From positions 1 through 58,339 of the forward strand of contig NZ_ALVZ01000211.1 in NCBI RefSeq assembly GCF_000332055.1: DNA of 58,339 nt, written 5' to 3'. Under the pieces are notes generated by a model, which did no database searches, was not told where the DNA came from, and was given only the letters and a program-made list of their open reading frames with translations. The stretch is from Xenococcus sp. PCC 7305 (GTDB lineage Bacteria; Cyanobacteriota; Cyanobacteriia; Cyanobacteriales; Xenococcaceae). Made by a program: the position numbers and the translations under genes. This document shows positions 26,643 through 34,335 of the stretch, one piece after another; positions within the stretch are counted from its first letter, which is position 1, and each line of letters starts with the position of its first letter.

Positions 26643-26841
26643 ATAAGTGCTTACTTATCCGCATATGTACGCCATTATGAGGAGACTTAGCAGTATTTAT
26701 AGTCATTACAAATAAAATACATACGATCCTTCAGGTAGAATGCATCATGGCAGAGTTAGAAGCTCTATTTTTAGCCTGGAGAACTTTTCCTTCAGGGATT
26801 AATGCTTTTTTAGTTTGACAGTTAGTATTTGGAGGAATTTC

Positions 26842-27351
26842 ATGGATTTATCACTCATCCCGGCTCAACCAAAACCTGGTATTATCAATGTTTTAATTGA
26901 AATTCCTGCGGGCAGCAAAAATAAATATGAATTCGATAAAGATCTCAACGCGTTTGCCTTAGATCGCGTTCTTTATGCTTCGGTTCAATATCCTTACGAT
27001 TATGGTTTTATTCCGAATACTTTGGCCGATGATGGCGATCCTTTAGATGGCATGGTGATTATGGATCAACCTACTTTCCCTGGCTGTGTAATTGCAGCTA
27101 GACCCATTGGGATGTTGGGAATGATTGATGGTGGAGATAGCGACGAGAAGATTCTTTGTGTTCCCGATAAAGATCCTCGCTATGGGAATGTTACTTCCCT
27201 CAAGGATATTGCTCCTCACCGGCTAGAAGAAATAGCTGAATTTTTCCGTACCTACAAAAACCTAGAGAAAAAAGAAACTAAAATTACTGGTTGGCAAGAT
27301 GTAGATGCCGTTAGACCTCTTGTAGAACAATGCATTAAAGCTTATAAGTAA
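26842..27351 (+). CDS. ppa: Inorganic pyrophosphatase
   Basis: Soluble family I pyrophosphatase, hydrolysing PPi to drive biosynthetic reactions. The protein has 169 residues from the ATG at 26842 ([13 protein letters not shown]), which has a GGAGG site six bases upstream; an in-frame TTG nine codons earlier is unlikely. Active-site residues are visible: [28 protein letters not shown] and the metal-binding signature [10 protein letters not shown], with [11 protein letters not shown] and [10 protein letters not shown] downstream. Length and motifs are standard. Confidence 0.97.
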   Translation: MDLSLIPAQPKPGIINVLIEIPAGSKNKYEFDKDLNAFALDRVLYASVQYPYDYGFIPNTLADDGDPLDGMVIMDQPTFPGCVIAARPIGMLGMIDGGDSDEKILCVPDKDPRYGNVTSLKDIAPHRLEEIAEFFRTYKNLEKKETKITGWQDVDAVRPLVEQCIKAYK

Positions 27352-27376
27352 ACTTTGATCGGTAATTAATCCATAT

Positions 27377-27395
27377 GGGGACAAAAAATGTCCCC
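27377..27395. other. Perfect seven-pair hairpin between ppa and ndhM
   Basis: GGGGACA and TGTCCCC flank a five-A loop, 25 bases after the ppa stop. It is GC-rich but is not followed by a T run, so it may be an mRNA-stabilising or intrinsic-termination-like structure rather than a standard terminator. Confidence 0.6.
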
Positions 27396-27448
27396 AACAG
27401 CTAAAATAATCAAGAATAGAATCCTTCCCTTTTATCAATTCCTAAAAT

Positions 27449-27805
27449 ATGCTTGTTAAATCAACTACTCGTCATATTCGTATCTACACAGCAGAAGTGA
27501 AAGGTAACGAATTAGTAGAAAATGAAAATGTTTTGACTTTGGATGTCGATCCAGATAATGAATTCAACTGGAGTGAGGACGCTTTACAGAAAGTTTATCG
27601 CAAATTTGATGAGTTAGTAGAAGCTAGTAGCGGGGAAGATCTTAGTGAGTATAATCTCCGTCGTGTCGGCTCAGACTTGGAACATTTTGTGCGTTCTTTG
27701 TTAAATAAGGGAGAAATTAATTATAATCTGGGCGGAAAAGTTCGCAACTATAGTATGGGATTACCTAAGATGGAAAACCCTGAAACCGAAGGCAAGTTTC
27801 TCTAG
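27449..27805 (+). CDS. ndhM: NAD(P)H-quinone oxidoreductase subunit M
   Basis: NdhM is an oxygenic-photosynthesis-specific subunit of the hydrophilic arm of NDH-1, which drives cyclic electron flow and respiration in thylakoids. The 118-residue sequence starts MLVKSTTRHIRIYTAEVKGN and continues with LTLDVDPDNEFNW, VYRKFDELVEASSGEDL and NLRRVGSDLEHFVRSLL, all hallmarks of cyanobacterial NdhM. The C-terminus is YSMGLPKMENPETEGKFL. ATG start. Confidence 0.96.
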   Translation: MLVKSTTRHIRIYTAEVKGNELVENENVLTLDVDPDNEFNWSEDALQKVYRKFDELVEASSGEDLSEYNLRRVGSDLEHFVRSLLNKGEINYNLGGKVRNYSMGLPKMENPETEGKFL

Positions 27806-27854
27806 TTTCTTCATTTTTCCTTATCCTTTATCCCTCATCCTTTATTCATTGAAT

Positions 27855-28496
27855 ATGGCAAAATTGTCTGTAGAATTAAATCGCTATTTTTTTGAGGAAG
27901 AAAGGGATTCCCAGGTAACTCTCGAAGATATTTTATCTCTGACAGAGGAGCGTATTTTTGGCTTTTTGTTGGTAATTTTGGCTCTGCCTTCGGCTTTGCC
28001 AATTCCAGCCCCTGGTTATTCGGTTCCTTTTGGCATTGCAATATTTTTCTTGGCTTCTCAGCTTATTCTGGGACGTCAACGTCCTTGGCTGCCAGCCAAA
28101 ATGATGAAAGGATCGATGAAACTTGAGACGGTGCAGGGATTTGTCAAAAAAGGACTTCCTTGGTTGCAAAGAGTTGAAAGATTGACTAAACCAAGATTTG
28201 CTTATATTTGTGCAAGTTTGCCAGGAAGGATTTTACTGGGTAGCGCGATCGCATTAATGTCGATTTCGATGATGCTGCCGATTCCTCTGACTAATACTAT
28301 CCCAGCGATCGGTATTTTCGTGACGGCTTTTGGTTTACTAGAGGATGATGGGCTAATTAGTATTTTTGGCTTGTTTATTTGTTCTGTGGGTTTTACTATA
28401 ACAAGCTCAATTTTGATTTTTGGGGTTACCGCAGTTAGGACTGTTATCGATTTTATCAAAGAATATCTAGGTAATTTAATTTCCTACAGTGTTTAG
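27855..28496 (+). CDS. ExoD-like membrane protein
   Basis: A 213-residue polytopic membrane protein of the ExoD family, named for a Rhizobium gene that affects exopolysaccharide production; the molecular function is not established. Features: an acidic N-terminus (VTLEDILSLTEERIFGFLLV), LALPSALPIPAPGYSVPFG, an LILGRQRPWLP loop, and three more hydrophobic segments including MLPIPLTNTIPAIGIFV. I chose the ATG at 27855; an overlapping TTG lies two codons upstream. It follows ndhM by 49 bases on the same strand. Confidence 0.88.
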   Translation: MAKLSVELNRYFFEEERDSQVTLEDILSLTEERIFGFLLVILALPSALPIPAPGYSVPFGIAIFFLASQLILGRQRPWLPAKMMKGSMKLETVQGFVKKGLPWLQRVERLTKPRFAYICASLPGRILLGSAIALMSISMMLPIPLTNTIPAIGIFVTAFGLLEDDGLISIFGLFICSVGFTITSSILIFGVTAVRTVIDFIKEYLGNLISYSV

Positions 28497-28529
28497 TCTT
28501 TAGCTAAAATCGGCATAAGTAATGTTCTG

Positions 28530-29108
28530 ATGGCCAATAATGCGATGGTTACGATCCAATCTCAGCAAATTACCTTACAAGAGTTTTTGATATTACCAGA
28601 AACGAAACCAGCTAGCGAATTTATTGACGGCAAAATTATCCAAAAACCGATGCCGAAAGGTAAACATAGCATCATCCAAGCAGAGTTAATTATTGCTTTC
28701 AATAGCATACTTAAACCAACAAAAATTGCTAGGGCTTTTCCTGAATTAAGATGTACTTTTGGCGATTGCTCTACAGTTCCCAATGTCAGTGTCTTTACTT
28801 GGGAGAGAATTCCCCATGATAGCAATGGGGAAATAGCAGACTCATTTAAAGCCTCACCAGATTGGACAATTGAAATTTTGTCTCCCAATCAAAGTCAGAC
28901 CAAGGTAACCAAAAATATTCTTCATTGTCTAGATAATGGCACAAAATTAGGATGGCTAATTGATCCTAGTGAAAAATCTGTATTGGTTTATTTTCCTCAG
29001 CAACAACCTAAATTTTTTGAAGTGGCAACCGATGTTTTACCAACACCTAATTTTGCTCAAGCATTTGAGTTGACTTTGGGAGAATTATTTGGTTGGTTAT
29101 CGAAATAA
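28530..29108 (+). CDS. Uma2/DUF820 family putative nuclease
   Basis: A 192-residue protein of the Uma2 family, a restriction-endonuclease-like PD-(D/E)xK fold that is highly expanded in cyanobacteria. Visible: the N-terminal EFLILPETKPASEFIDGKII, the core SPDWTIEILSPNQS with the acidic pair, and LGWLIDPSEKSVLVYFP. Most members have no known role; links to mobile elements have been suggested. ATG start, 33 bases after the ExoD-like gene. Confidence 0.92.
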   Translation: MANNAMVTIQSQQITLQEFLILPETKPASEFIDGKIIQKPMPKGKHSIIQAELIIAFNSILKPTKIARAFPELRCTFGDCSTVPNVSVFTWERIPHDSNGEIADSFKASPDWTIEILSPNQSQTKVTKNILHCLDNGTKLGWLIDPSEKSVLVYFPQQQPKFFEVATDVLPTPNFAQAFELTLGELFGWLSK

Positions 29109-29298
29109 TTTATAGAAATAATTTCAAGATGATTTTTGCGAAAATCTATCACTAAACAACCTTATCTGCGTTCATCTCTGTTCATCTGTGCTTGCCCGGC
29201 TCCGTCTTCTAGAGAAAAAATAATTCACAACTTTGATTTAGGCAAGAGTCTATTATTTGATTGATTAGTTTGATAGTTATCCGATTTTCTTTTTAATA

Positions 29299-29808
29299 TC
29301 ATGAACTTGATACTTCCCACATAAGATCCCAGTCATCATAAGTATTAGTAGGAAGTTTAGTTGTAATTAGTAAATCATCTCCATCTCCCAGACTCATTTC
29401 GCTGCTATCGCCAACAAAAATTGTGGGATTCCCAAACTCAAATTTAACAACATGAGGAGTCTTGTTATAACCGTAAATTTGAGTAGAAATTAACTTTTGA
29501 TTAATGTAATTGTGCCAAGGTTTCAATTTAGAAATATTCCATGTTACAAGATTGGACGTTGTTATATAGAGATGCTTACAGCCTATATAAAGTGAAAAAT
29601 GGTCCTGCCAACCAGCGTTTTCATCCCAGGTAACTATGGCTATATCACTCTCAAAGTTTAAAATTAATTCACCACTAAAGTAATATGGAAGATTTTCTAT
29701 AGCTGAAGCACTAATCTCATCTTCATAGCAGAAGAGGCTAACATCTATTAACTTTTGCCCAACTACTTTTTTTAGATGAGAAGTTATACGTTCTGCTAAA
29801 AGACTCAT
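29299..29808 (-). CDS. Hypothetical protein, family not recognised
   Basis: A 169-residue soluble protein from the ATG at 29808 (MSLLAERITSHLKKVVGQKL); an upstream TTG would add 15 residues. The sequence has an initial helix followed by alternating short beta-like strands rich in Trp, Tyr and Phe (AIVTWDENAGWQDHFSLYIG, VTWNISKLKPWHNYI), a GDGDDLLITT segment and a Trp-Asp tail. The strand-rich layout and its position next to no conserved partner resemble small orphan genes such as immunity-type proteins, but nothing supports a specific call. It is divergent from tldD with 68 bases between starts. Confidence 0.6.
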   Translation of the reverse strand: MSLLAERITSHLKKVVGQKLIDVSLFCYEDEISASAIENLPYYFSGELILNFESDIAIVTWDENAGWQDHFSLYIGCKHLYITTSNLVTWNISKLKPWHNYINQKLISTQIYGYNKTPHVVKFEFGNPTIFVGDSSEMSLGDGDDLLITTKLPTNTYDDWDLMWEVSSS

Positions 29809-29876
29809 AATATTAGTTAGTGAAATAACAAGCTTTGTTGACCAGCATAACAATAATTAAGCAACACAAATAACTA

Positions 29877-31271
29877 ATGACTTTAATAAGCGATCACAAA
29901 AATATCCTCGTCGATTTAATCAATCGTTATCAAAATCGGGTTGATTTCCTGATTATCCGTCTCGAAGCTTCAGAAGGTACAGATATTTCCCTGCGTAAAG
30001 AACGAGTGGAAACTCTTAGTGAAAGTGTTTCTTTGGGCGGACAAGTTAGAGCTTGTTACAAAGGAGGTTGGGGATTTGCTGCTTTCAACGATTTATCAAC
30101 TTTAGCAGAACGAATCGAAGAAGCTATAACTGCCGCGAGAATTATTGGTGATGAGGAGACAATTTTGGCAGAAGTGACGCCAATCCAAACAGTCTGTGCT
30201 TTACCTTTAACGGGGAGCGATCCCCGCCAGATATCTTTAGGTCAGAAAAAAACTTTATGCGATCGCTATAATGAAATTCTCCGCAGCTACAGCGATCGCA
30301 TTATCGCAACTGCCGTCAGCTATAGCGACAGCTATCACAATATTATTCTTGCCACCTCCGAAGGCAGTCTGATCGAGCAATCCTGGTCAGATCTCGAAAT
30401 GCGCTATTCCGCGATCGCCCGTCAAGGGGAAATTATTCAAACAGGCAGGGAAACCACGGGATCTCGCAGGGGTTACGAAGATCTATTGGATTTGGATCAA
30501 CAAGTAATCGGCGCAGCCCAACGAGCGATCGATGCGCTATCTTTGCCCAGTATCAAAGGAGGCACCTATCCTGTAGTGATTGACCCCATTTTGACAGGAT
30601 TATTTGTTCATGAAGCCTTTGGCCATCTCTCCGAAGCTGATATGGCCTACGAAAACCCAGAATTACTAGAAGTTATGAGCATGGGCAAGCGATTTGGCCC
30701 TGATTCATTGCAAATCTATGATGGTGCAGCCCCTGAAGGACATCGTGGTAGCTATTATTATGATGATGAGGGAACACCTGCTGCGACCACTCAATTAATC
30801 AAGGATGGAGTTTTAGCCGGACGCTTACATTCTCGCGAAACCGCGGGGATTTTAGGCGAACCAGCGACAGGCAATGCCCGCTGCCTCAATTATCATTATC
30901 CGCCTCTAGTTCGCATGACGAATACTTGGATCGAGCGAGGAGATACTCCTGTTGCCGATTTATTTCAAAATATCCACGAAGGAGTTTATGCCCGAAATTG
31001 GCTAGGGGGCATGACCAATGGGGAAATGTTTACCTTTAGTGCAGGAGAAGCTTGGATGGTCCGTAATGGAAAAATTGCCGAACCTGTGCGGGATGTCACC
31101 TTATCGGGGAATGTATTTAAAACCCTAGCGAATATTGAAGCGATCGGTAATGACTTTTATTGGGATGAATCTGGTGGTTGTGGAAAAGCTGGGCAAAACG
31201 GCTTACCTGTAGGTTGCGGCGGCCCTAGTTTGCGAATCAAAGATGTGGTGGTCGGGGGCGAAAGTCTTTAA
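29877..31271 (+). CDS. tldD: TldD/PmbA family metalloprotease (TldD type)
   Basis: A 464-residue protein of the TldD/PmbA family. TldD is the zinc-bearing subunit of a heterodimeric protease that degrades unfolded leader peptides and matures microcin-type peptides. The metal site HEAFGH (HExxxH) is near residues 244-249, followed by the family blocks APEGHRGSYYYDDEGTPA, GRLHSRETAGILGEP, RMTNTWIERGD and CGKAGQNGLPVGCGGP. The start is ATG at 29877. The partner gene (PmbA/TldE) is not in this window; a second family member elsewhere would complete the complex. Confidence 0.95.
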   Translation: MTLISDHKNILVDLINRYQNRVDFLIIRLEASEGTDISLRKERVETLSESVSLGGQVRACYKGGWGFAAFNDLSTLAERIEEAITAARIIGDEETILAEVTPIQTVCALPLTGSDPRQISLGQKKTLCDRYNEILRSYSDRIIATAVSYSDSYHNIILATSEGSLIEQSWSDLEMRYSAIARQGEIIQTGRETTGSRRGYEDLLDLDQQVIGAAQRAIDALSLPSIKGGTYPVVIDPILTGLFVHEAFGHLSEADMAYENPELLEVMSMGKRFGPDSLQIYDGAAPEGHRGSYYYDDEGTPAATTQLIKDGVLAGRLHSRETAGILGEPATGNARCLNYHYPPLVRMTNTWIERGDTPVADLFQNIHEGVYARNWLGGMTNGEMFTFSAGEAWMVRNGKIAEPVRDVTLSGNVFKTLANIEAIGNDFYWDESGGCGKAGQNGLPVGCGGPSLRIKDVVVGGESL

Positions 31272-31694
31272 GTCAAGGGAGATGATTCAGACTGAATTAT
31301 GGGAAAAAGCTACTCTTCACAACAATAACGCTCAAGCAATACTAACTAAGGGTTTTCCTCTTATCAATCGATGAAACTTAGAGCGGTGACAAGTAAACTC
31401 TTCCCACTTACTCCCTCTTTCCCAATTGAGGAAATATCAGCTTTCTAGTTGAGCGTTATTGTGTTTTTTGGACGAGACAGATATGTAATCTAACAGCCTT
31501 TTGACCTCCTTTAATCGAACATGGACAAGAGCTGTACTCTCTGTCAGGGAAGCTTCTTTCTTTGCTTCTGTTGTCAGGATAACATGACTTTATTTGATTC
31601 TCTAATAAAAGATACACAACTTCATATTTCGCTTTTTTCTGCCATCTATCTTCTGCCATCTATCTTCTGCCATCTGCCCTCTGCCCTCTGCCTT
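31272..31694. repeat. Gene-free 423-bp region with long inverted repeat and tandem repeats
   Basis: No convincing gene is present. At 31322-31335 ACAATAACGCTCAA is matched by its exact reverse complement at 31449-31462, enclosing about 113 bases, so the pair could be the ends of a small non-autonomous element of about 141 bp. At 31638-31697 a TCTGCCATCTATCT/TCTGCCC array repeats a seven-base theme found also near 40690, 11302 and 48312. Confidence 0.6.
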
Positions 31695-32516
31695 CTAATA
31701 ACTGATATAGTCACTCCAACCACCAGGATAAAGTTTAGTGTTGGTAAAACCGGCTAATTCCAAAGACAGGAGATTGACACAAGCAGTCACCCCCGAGCCA
31801 CAATAGACAATGATTTCGGAGGCAGATTGATAATCGGACCATAATTGTTCTTGATAATCTAAGGGTTTGAGATAGCCCTCTGTCGTGGAAACTTGTTTCC
31901 AAGGAGAATTGAGGGCGCCGGGAATACTTCCTGCTATAGGATCTATGGGTTCTCTTTTTCCTTCATAGCGATCGCGATCGCGAGAATCAACCAACACAAC
32001 GGATGCAGCAGACTCCTGACAACCCTTCACTTTTTCAATATCGACAGTCCAATCATTTTGAACTTGGGGGCAAAAATTACCTTGAGATGTTTGAGGTCGG
32101 TTTGTCGAAATGGGATAACCCATGTTTTTCCAGCCATTCCAACCGCCATCAAGTAAGGACACGGTGTTGTGACCTAGATAACGTAACAACCACCAGAGAC
32201 GGGCGGCAAAGGCAAAACGAGAATCATCATAGACGACAACTAAACTTTGATTCTTTACTATTCCAATTGACTCCAATTTGGCGGCAAAGTTCTGTATATT
32301 GGGTAAAGGATGACGACCGCCATGACTTTGAACTTTACTAGACAAATCTTGGTCTAAATTCAAATAATGAGCGCCCTGAATATGACCGTAATCATACTCT
32401 TTTTGTCCCCAGCTAGGATCTGCCAATTGAAATCGACAGTCTATAATAACTAGTAGAGGATTCTCCAAGTTTTCTAATAACCATTGACTATCAACTATTA
32501 CTTTTTCTTTAAGCAT
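31695..32516 (-). CDS. Sulfurtransferase (thiosulfate / 3-mercaptopyruvate type)
   Basis: A 273-residue tandem-rhodanese protein that moves sulfane sulfur from thiosulfate or 3-mercaptopyruvate to cyanide or a thiol acceptor. The N-terminal non-catalytic rhodanese unit has YDDSRFAFAARLWWLLRYLG and LLDGGWNGW; the C-terminal unit has the active-site Cys near residue 240 in VYCGSGVTAC. The CGSGVTA loop favours mercaptopyruvate sulfurtransferase over classical rhodanese (CRKGVTA). No signal peptide, so cytosolic. ATG at 32516. Confidence 0.94.
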   Translation of the reverse strand: MLKEKVIVDSQWLLENLENPLLVIIDCRFQLADPSWGQKEYDYGHIQGAHYLNLDQDLSSKVQSHGGRHPLPNIQNFAAKLESIGIVKNQSLVVVYDDSRFAFAARLWWLLRYLGHNTVSLLDGGWNGWKNMGYPISTNRPQTSQGNFCPQVQNDWTVDIEKVKGCQESAASVVLVDSRDRDRYEGKREPIDPIAGSIPGALNSPWKQVSTTEGYLKPLDYQEQLWSDYQSASEIIVYCGSGVTACVNLLSLELAGFTNTKLYPGGWSDYISY

Positions 32517-32611
32517 TGTTTATTATGAATCTAAATTTAAATTATTAATTATTTTTTCTGAATGGTCAGTAACTTCCACTGGAAGAGAAAACAACATGTA
32601 GTAACCAAATT

Positions 32612-33751
32612 ATGGTTCATATCTTAGTTATCGATGATGATTCTTCAACTCAATTATTGCTTAAGCGAACCCTAGAAAAGCAAGGTTATGAAGTTGCTGT
32701 GGCCAGTGACGGAAAAGAAGGTTTAGCTAAAGCTCAAGAGCTTCGTCCTGGGTTAATTATCTGTGATTGGATTATGCCACAGATGGATGGGTTGGAAGTT
32801 TGTCGTCAAGTAAAAGGGATTCAGGAATTATCTACCACCTTTTTTATTCTACTAACCGCTCTAGGCTCAGTAGATGATCGCGTGAAAGGATTGAATGAAG
32901 GCGCGGATGATTTTTTATGCAAGCCGATCGCGATGCACGAAATTACCGCTCGGGTTCGCGCGGGATTAAGATTACATCAACTAAGTCAGGATCTACAAGA
33001 GCAGAAACAATTATTAGAAACTGAATTGGCTGAAGCAGCCGCCTATGTCCGCTCAATATTACCGCAACCACTACAGCATTCGGGATTAAATATTGATATG
33101 CGTTTTATCCCCTCAAGGGAATTGGGTGGAGATAGTTTTGATTATTTTTGGTTGGACGCCGAACATCTGGCTATTTATCTACTAGATGTTTCTGGTCATG
33201 GGTTGCGAGCTTCTTTGCCTTCTCTGTCGGTAATTAATCTACTGCGATCGCAAAAACTCAAACATACCAATTATTATCAACCAAGTTCAGTTCTTGATAA
33301 TCTTAATCAGATTTTTCAAATGAGCGATTATAATGATAAGTATTTTACAATTTGGTACGGAGTTTATAACTATAAAAAACGTCATCTTGTCTATTCCACG
33401 GCAGGACATCCCCCGGGAATTTTATTGTCGCAATTGCAGTCTCAAGACATCGTAGAGCGCAAATTAAAAACCCCGGGAATTCCCGTGGGAATGTTTGCTG
33501 ATGCTGAGTATGTAGATTTGCACTGCGAAATACCAGATTCTTCTAGTCTCTATCTTTTTAGTGATGGCATTTATGAATTTGAGCCAAGAAATGGTTTTTA
33601 TTGGGGTCTAGATAAGTTTATCGGCCTGCTCAAAAAACATCAACAAACCCCAGACCGTAACCTGGGGCGATTGCTACAATATGTTCGGGATTGGCACCCC
33701 AATTTTCAGTTCAATGATGACTTGTCAATTATGCAAATTGATTTTTTCTAA
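32612..33751 (+). CDS. Response regulator with PP2C/SpoIIE phosphatase output
   Basis: A 379-residue protein. Residues 1-120 form a receiver domain with the acidic pocket Asp8-10, phospho-Asp52 (ICDWIMP) and the Lys in CKPI; a coiled linker follows (about 125-150). Residues about 160-379 form a PPM/SpoIIE-type serine phosphatase with SRELGGDSFDY, LDVSGHGLRAS and YLFSDGIYEF, which hold the metal Asp residues. This is the RsbU/IcfG-like architecture: phosphorylation of the receiver turns on dephosphorylation of an anti-sigma-antagonist. A STAS antagonist gene lies directly downstream in convergent orientation and is the obvious candidate substrate. Confidence 0.94.
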   Translation: MVHILVIDDDSSTQLLLKRTLEKQGYEVAVASDGKEGLAKAQELRPGLIICDWIMPQMDGLEVCRQVKGIQELSTTFFILLTALGSVDDRVKGLNEGADDFLCKPIAMHEITARVRAGLRLHQLSQDLQEQKQLLETELAEAAAYVRSILPQPLQHSGLNIDMRFIPSRELGGDSFDYFWLDAEHLAIYLLDVSGHGLRASLPSLSVINLLRSQKLKHTNYYQPSSVLDNLNQIFQMSDYNDKYFTIWYGVYNYKKRHLVYSTAGHPPGILLSQLQSQDIVERKLKTPGIPVGMFADAEYVDLHCEIPDSSSLYLFSDGIYEFEPRNGFYWGLDKFIGLLKKHQQTPDRNLGRLLQYVRDWHPNFQFNDDLSIMQIDFF

Positions 33752-33780
33752 ACTCGCCGAGCAATTGCGAGATTGCTCAG

Positions 33781-34110
33781 CTACTGGGCATTTGAGGAGA
33801 GTATTTTTTCAAATTCTTCCCGGTTATCAAAAATTTCAAAAACCCGATCCATACTAGTTAGTTCAAACAGCATTTTGATCTGCTCATTAATAGAACAAAG
33901 AAACATCTTGATACCAGCATTGCGGACAGTTTTCAATGACAGAACTAAGGTTCCTAAACCTGAACTATCCATGAAAGTAACATTCGTGAAGTCAACTAGA
34001 ATAATTTGGACGCCATTCTTGATGCTGCGATCAATATTGTCGCGAAAATCACCGGCCTTTGTCCCATCTAAAATACCTTTCGGTTCAATTATTTGAACAG
34101 CAGAACTCAT
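33781..34110 (-). CDS. STAS-domain anti-sigma factor antagonist
   Basis: A 109-residue protein of the SpoIIAA/RsbV family. In partner switching the unphosphorylated form binds an anti-sigma kinase and frees the sigma factor or another target. The family motif is FMDSSGLGTLV, with the phosphorylatable Ser near residue 49, and the N-terminal segment is IIEPKGILDG. It converges on the PP2C response regulator with 29 bases between stops. No anti-sigma (RsbW-like) kinase gene is adjacent. Confidence 0.94.
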   Translation of the reverse strand: MSSAVQIIEPKGILDGTKAGDFRDNIDRSIKNGVQIILVDFTNVTFMDSSGLGTLVLSLKTVRNAGIKMFLCSINEQIKMLFELTSMDRVFEIFDNREEFEKILSSNAQ

Positions 34111-34170
34111 AAAATACTAATTGTAAAATTTCATTTGATTCTAGTCTTCCAATAGTATACCAAAAAAGAC

Positions 34171-34335
34171 TTACAATCGGTTCATAATTAGCTCTGAAGA
34201 GCCAGGTCCGAGGAAAAGCAAACCAAGTACAGAAAAGATTGAGAAACCTAGGATAAGATTGACGAGAAGACTGAGGTACTGGGAAAATCCTATTTTTAAT
34301 TTAATGTTGATCGCATAATTAATGAAGCCGACCAA
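34171..34335 (-). CDS. Possible small single-span membrane protein (doubtful)
   Basis: The reverse strand of the gap between the STAS gene and the TamB-like gene is open through a hydrophobic segment (SLLVNLILGFSIFSVLGLLF) followed by GPGSSELIMNRL and a stop at 34171. Hydrophobic core plus short polar tail resembles small photosynthetic-membrane subunits, but I do not recognise one. There is no ATG start: the options are TTG at 34335 or 34365, or ATT inside, and the beginning overlaps the TamB gene on the other strand. Could be chance. Confidence 0.25.
   Translation of the reverse strand: MVGFINYAINIKLKIGFSQYLSLLVNLILGFSIFSVLGLLFLGPGSSELIMNRL

Noticed and set aside
31638-31697. Possible CRISPR-like array of TCTGCC units
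   Set aside because: Units are 7-14 bases with no spacers; it is a simple tandem repeat.
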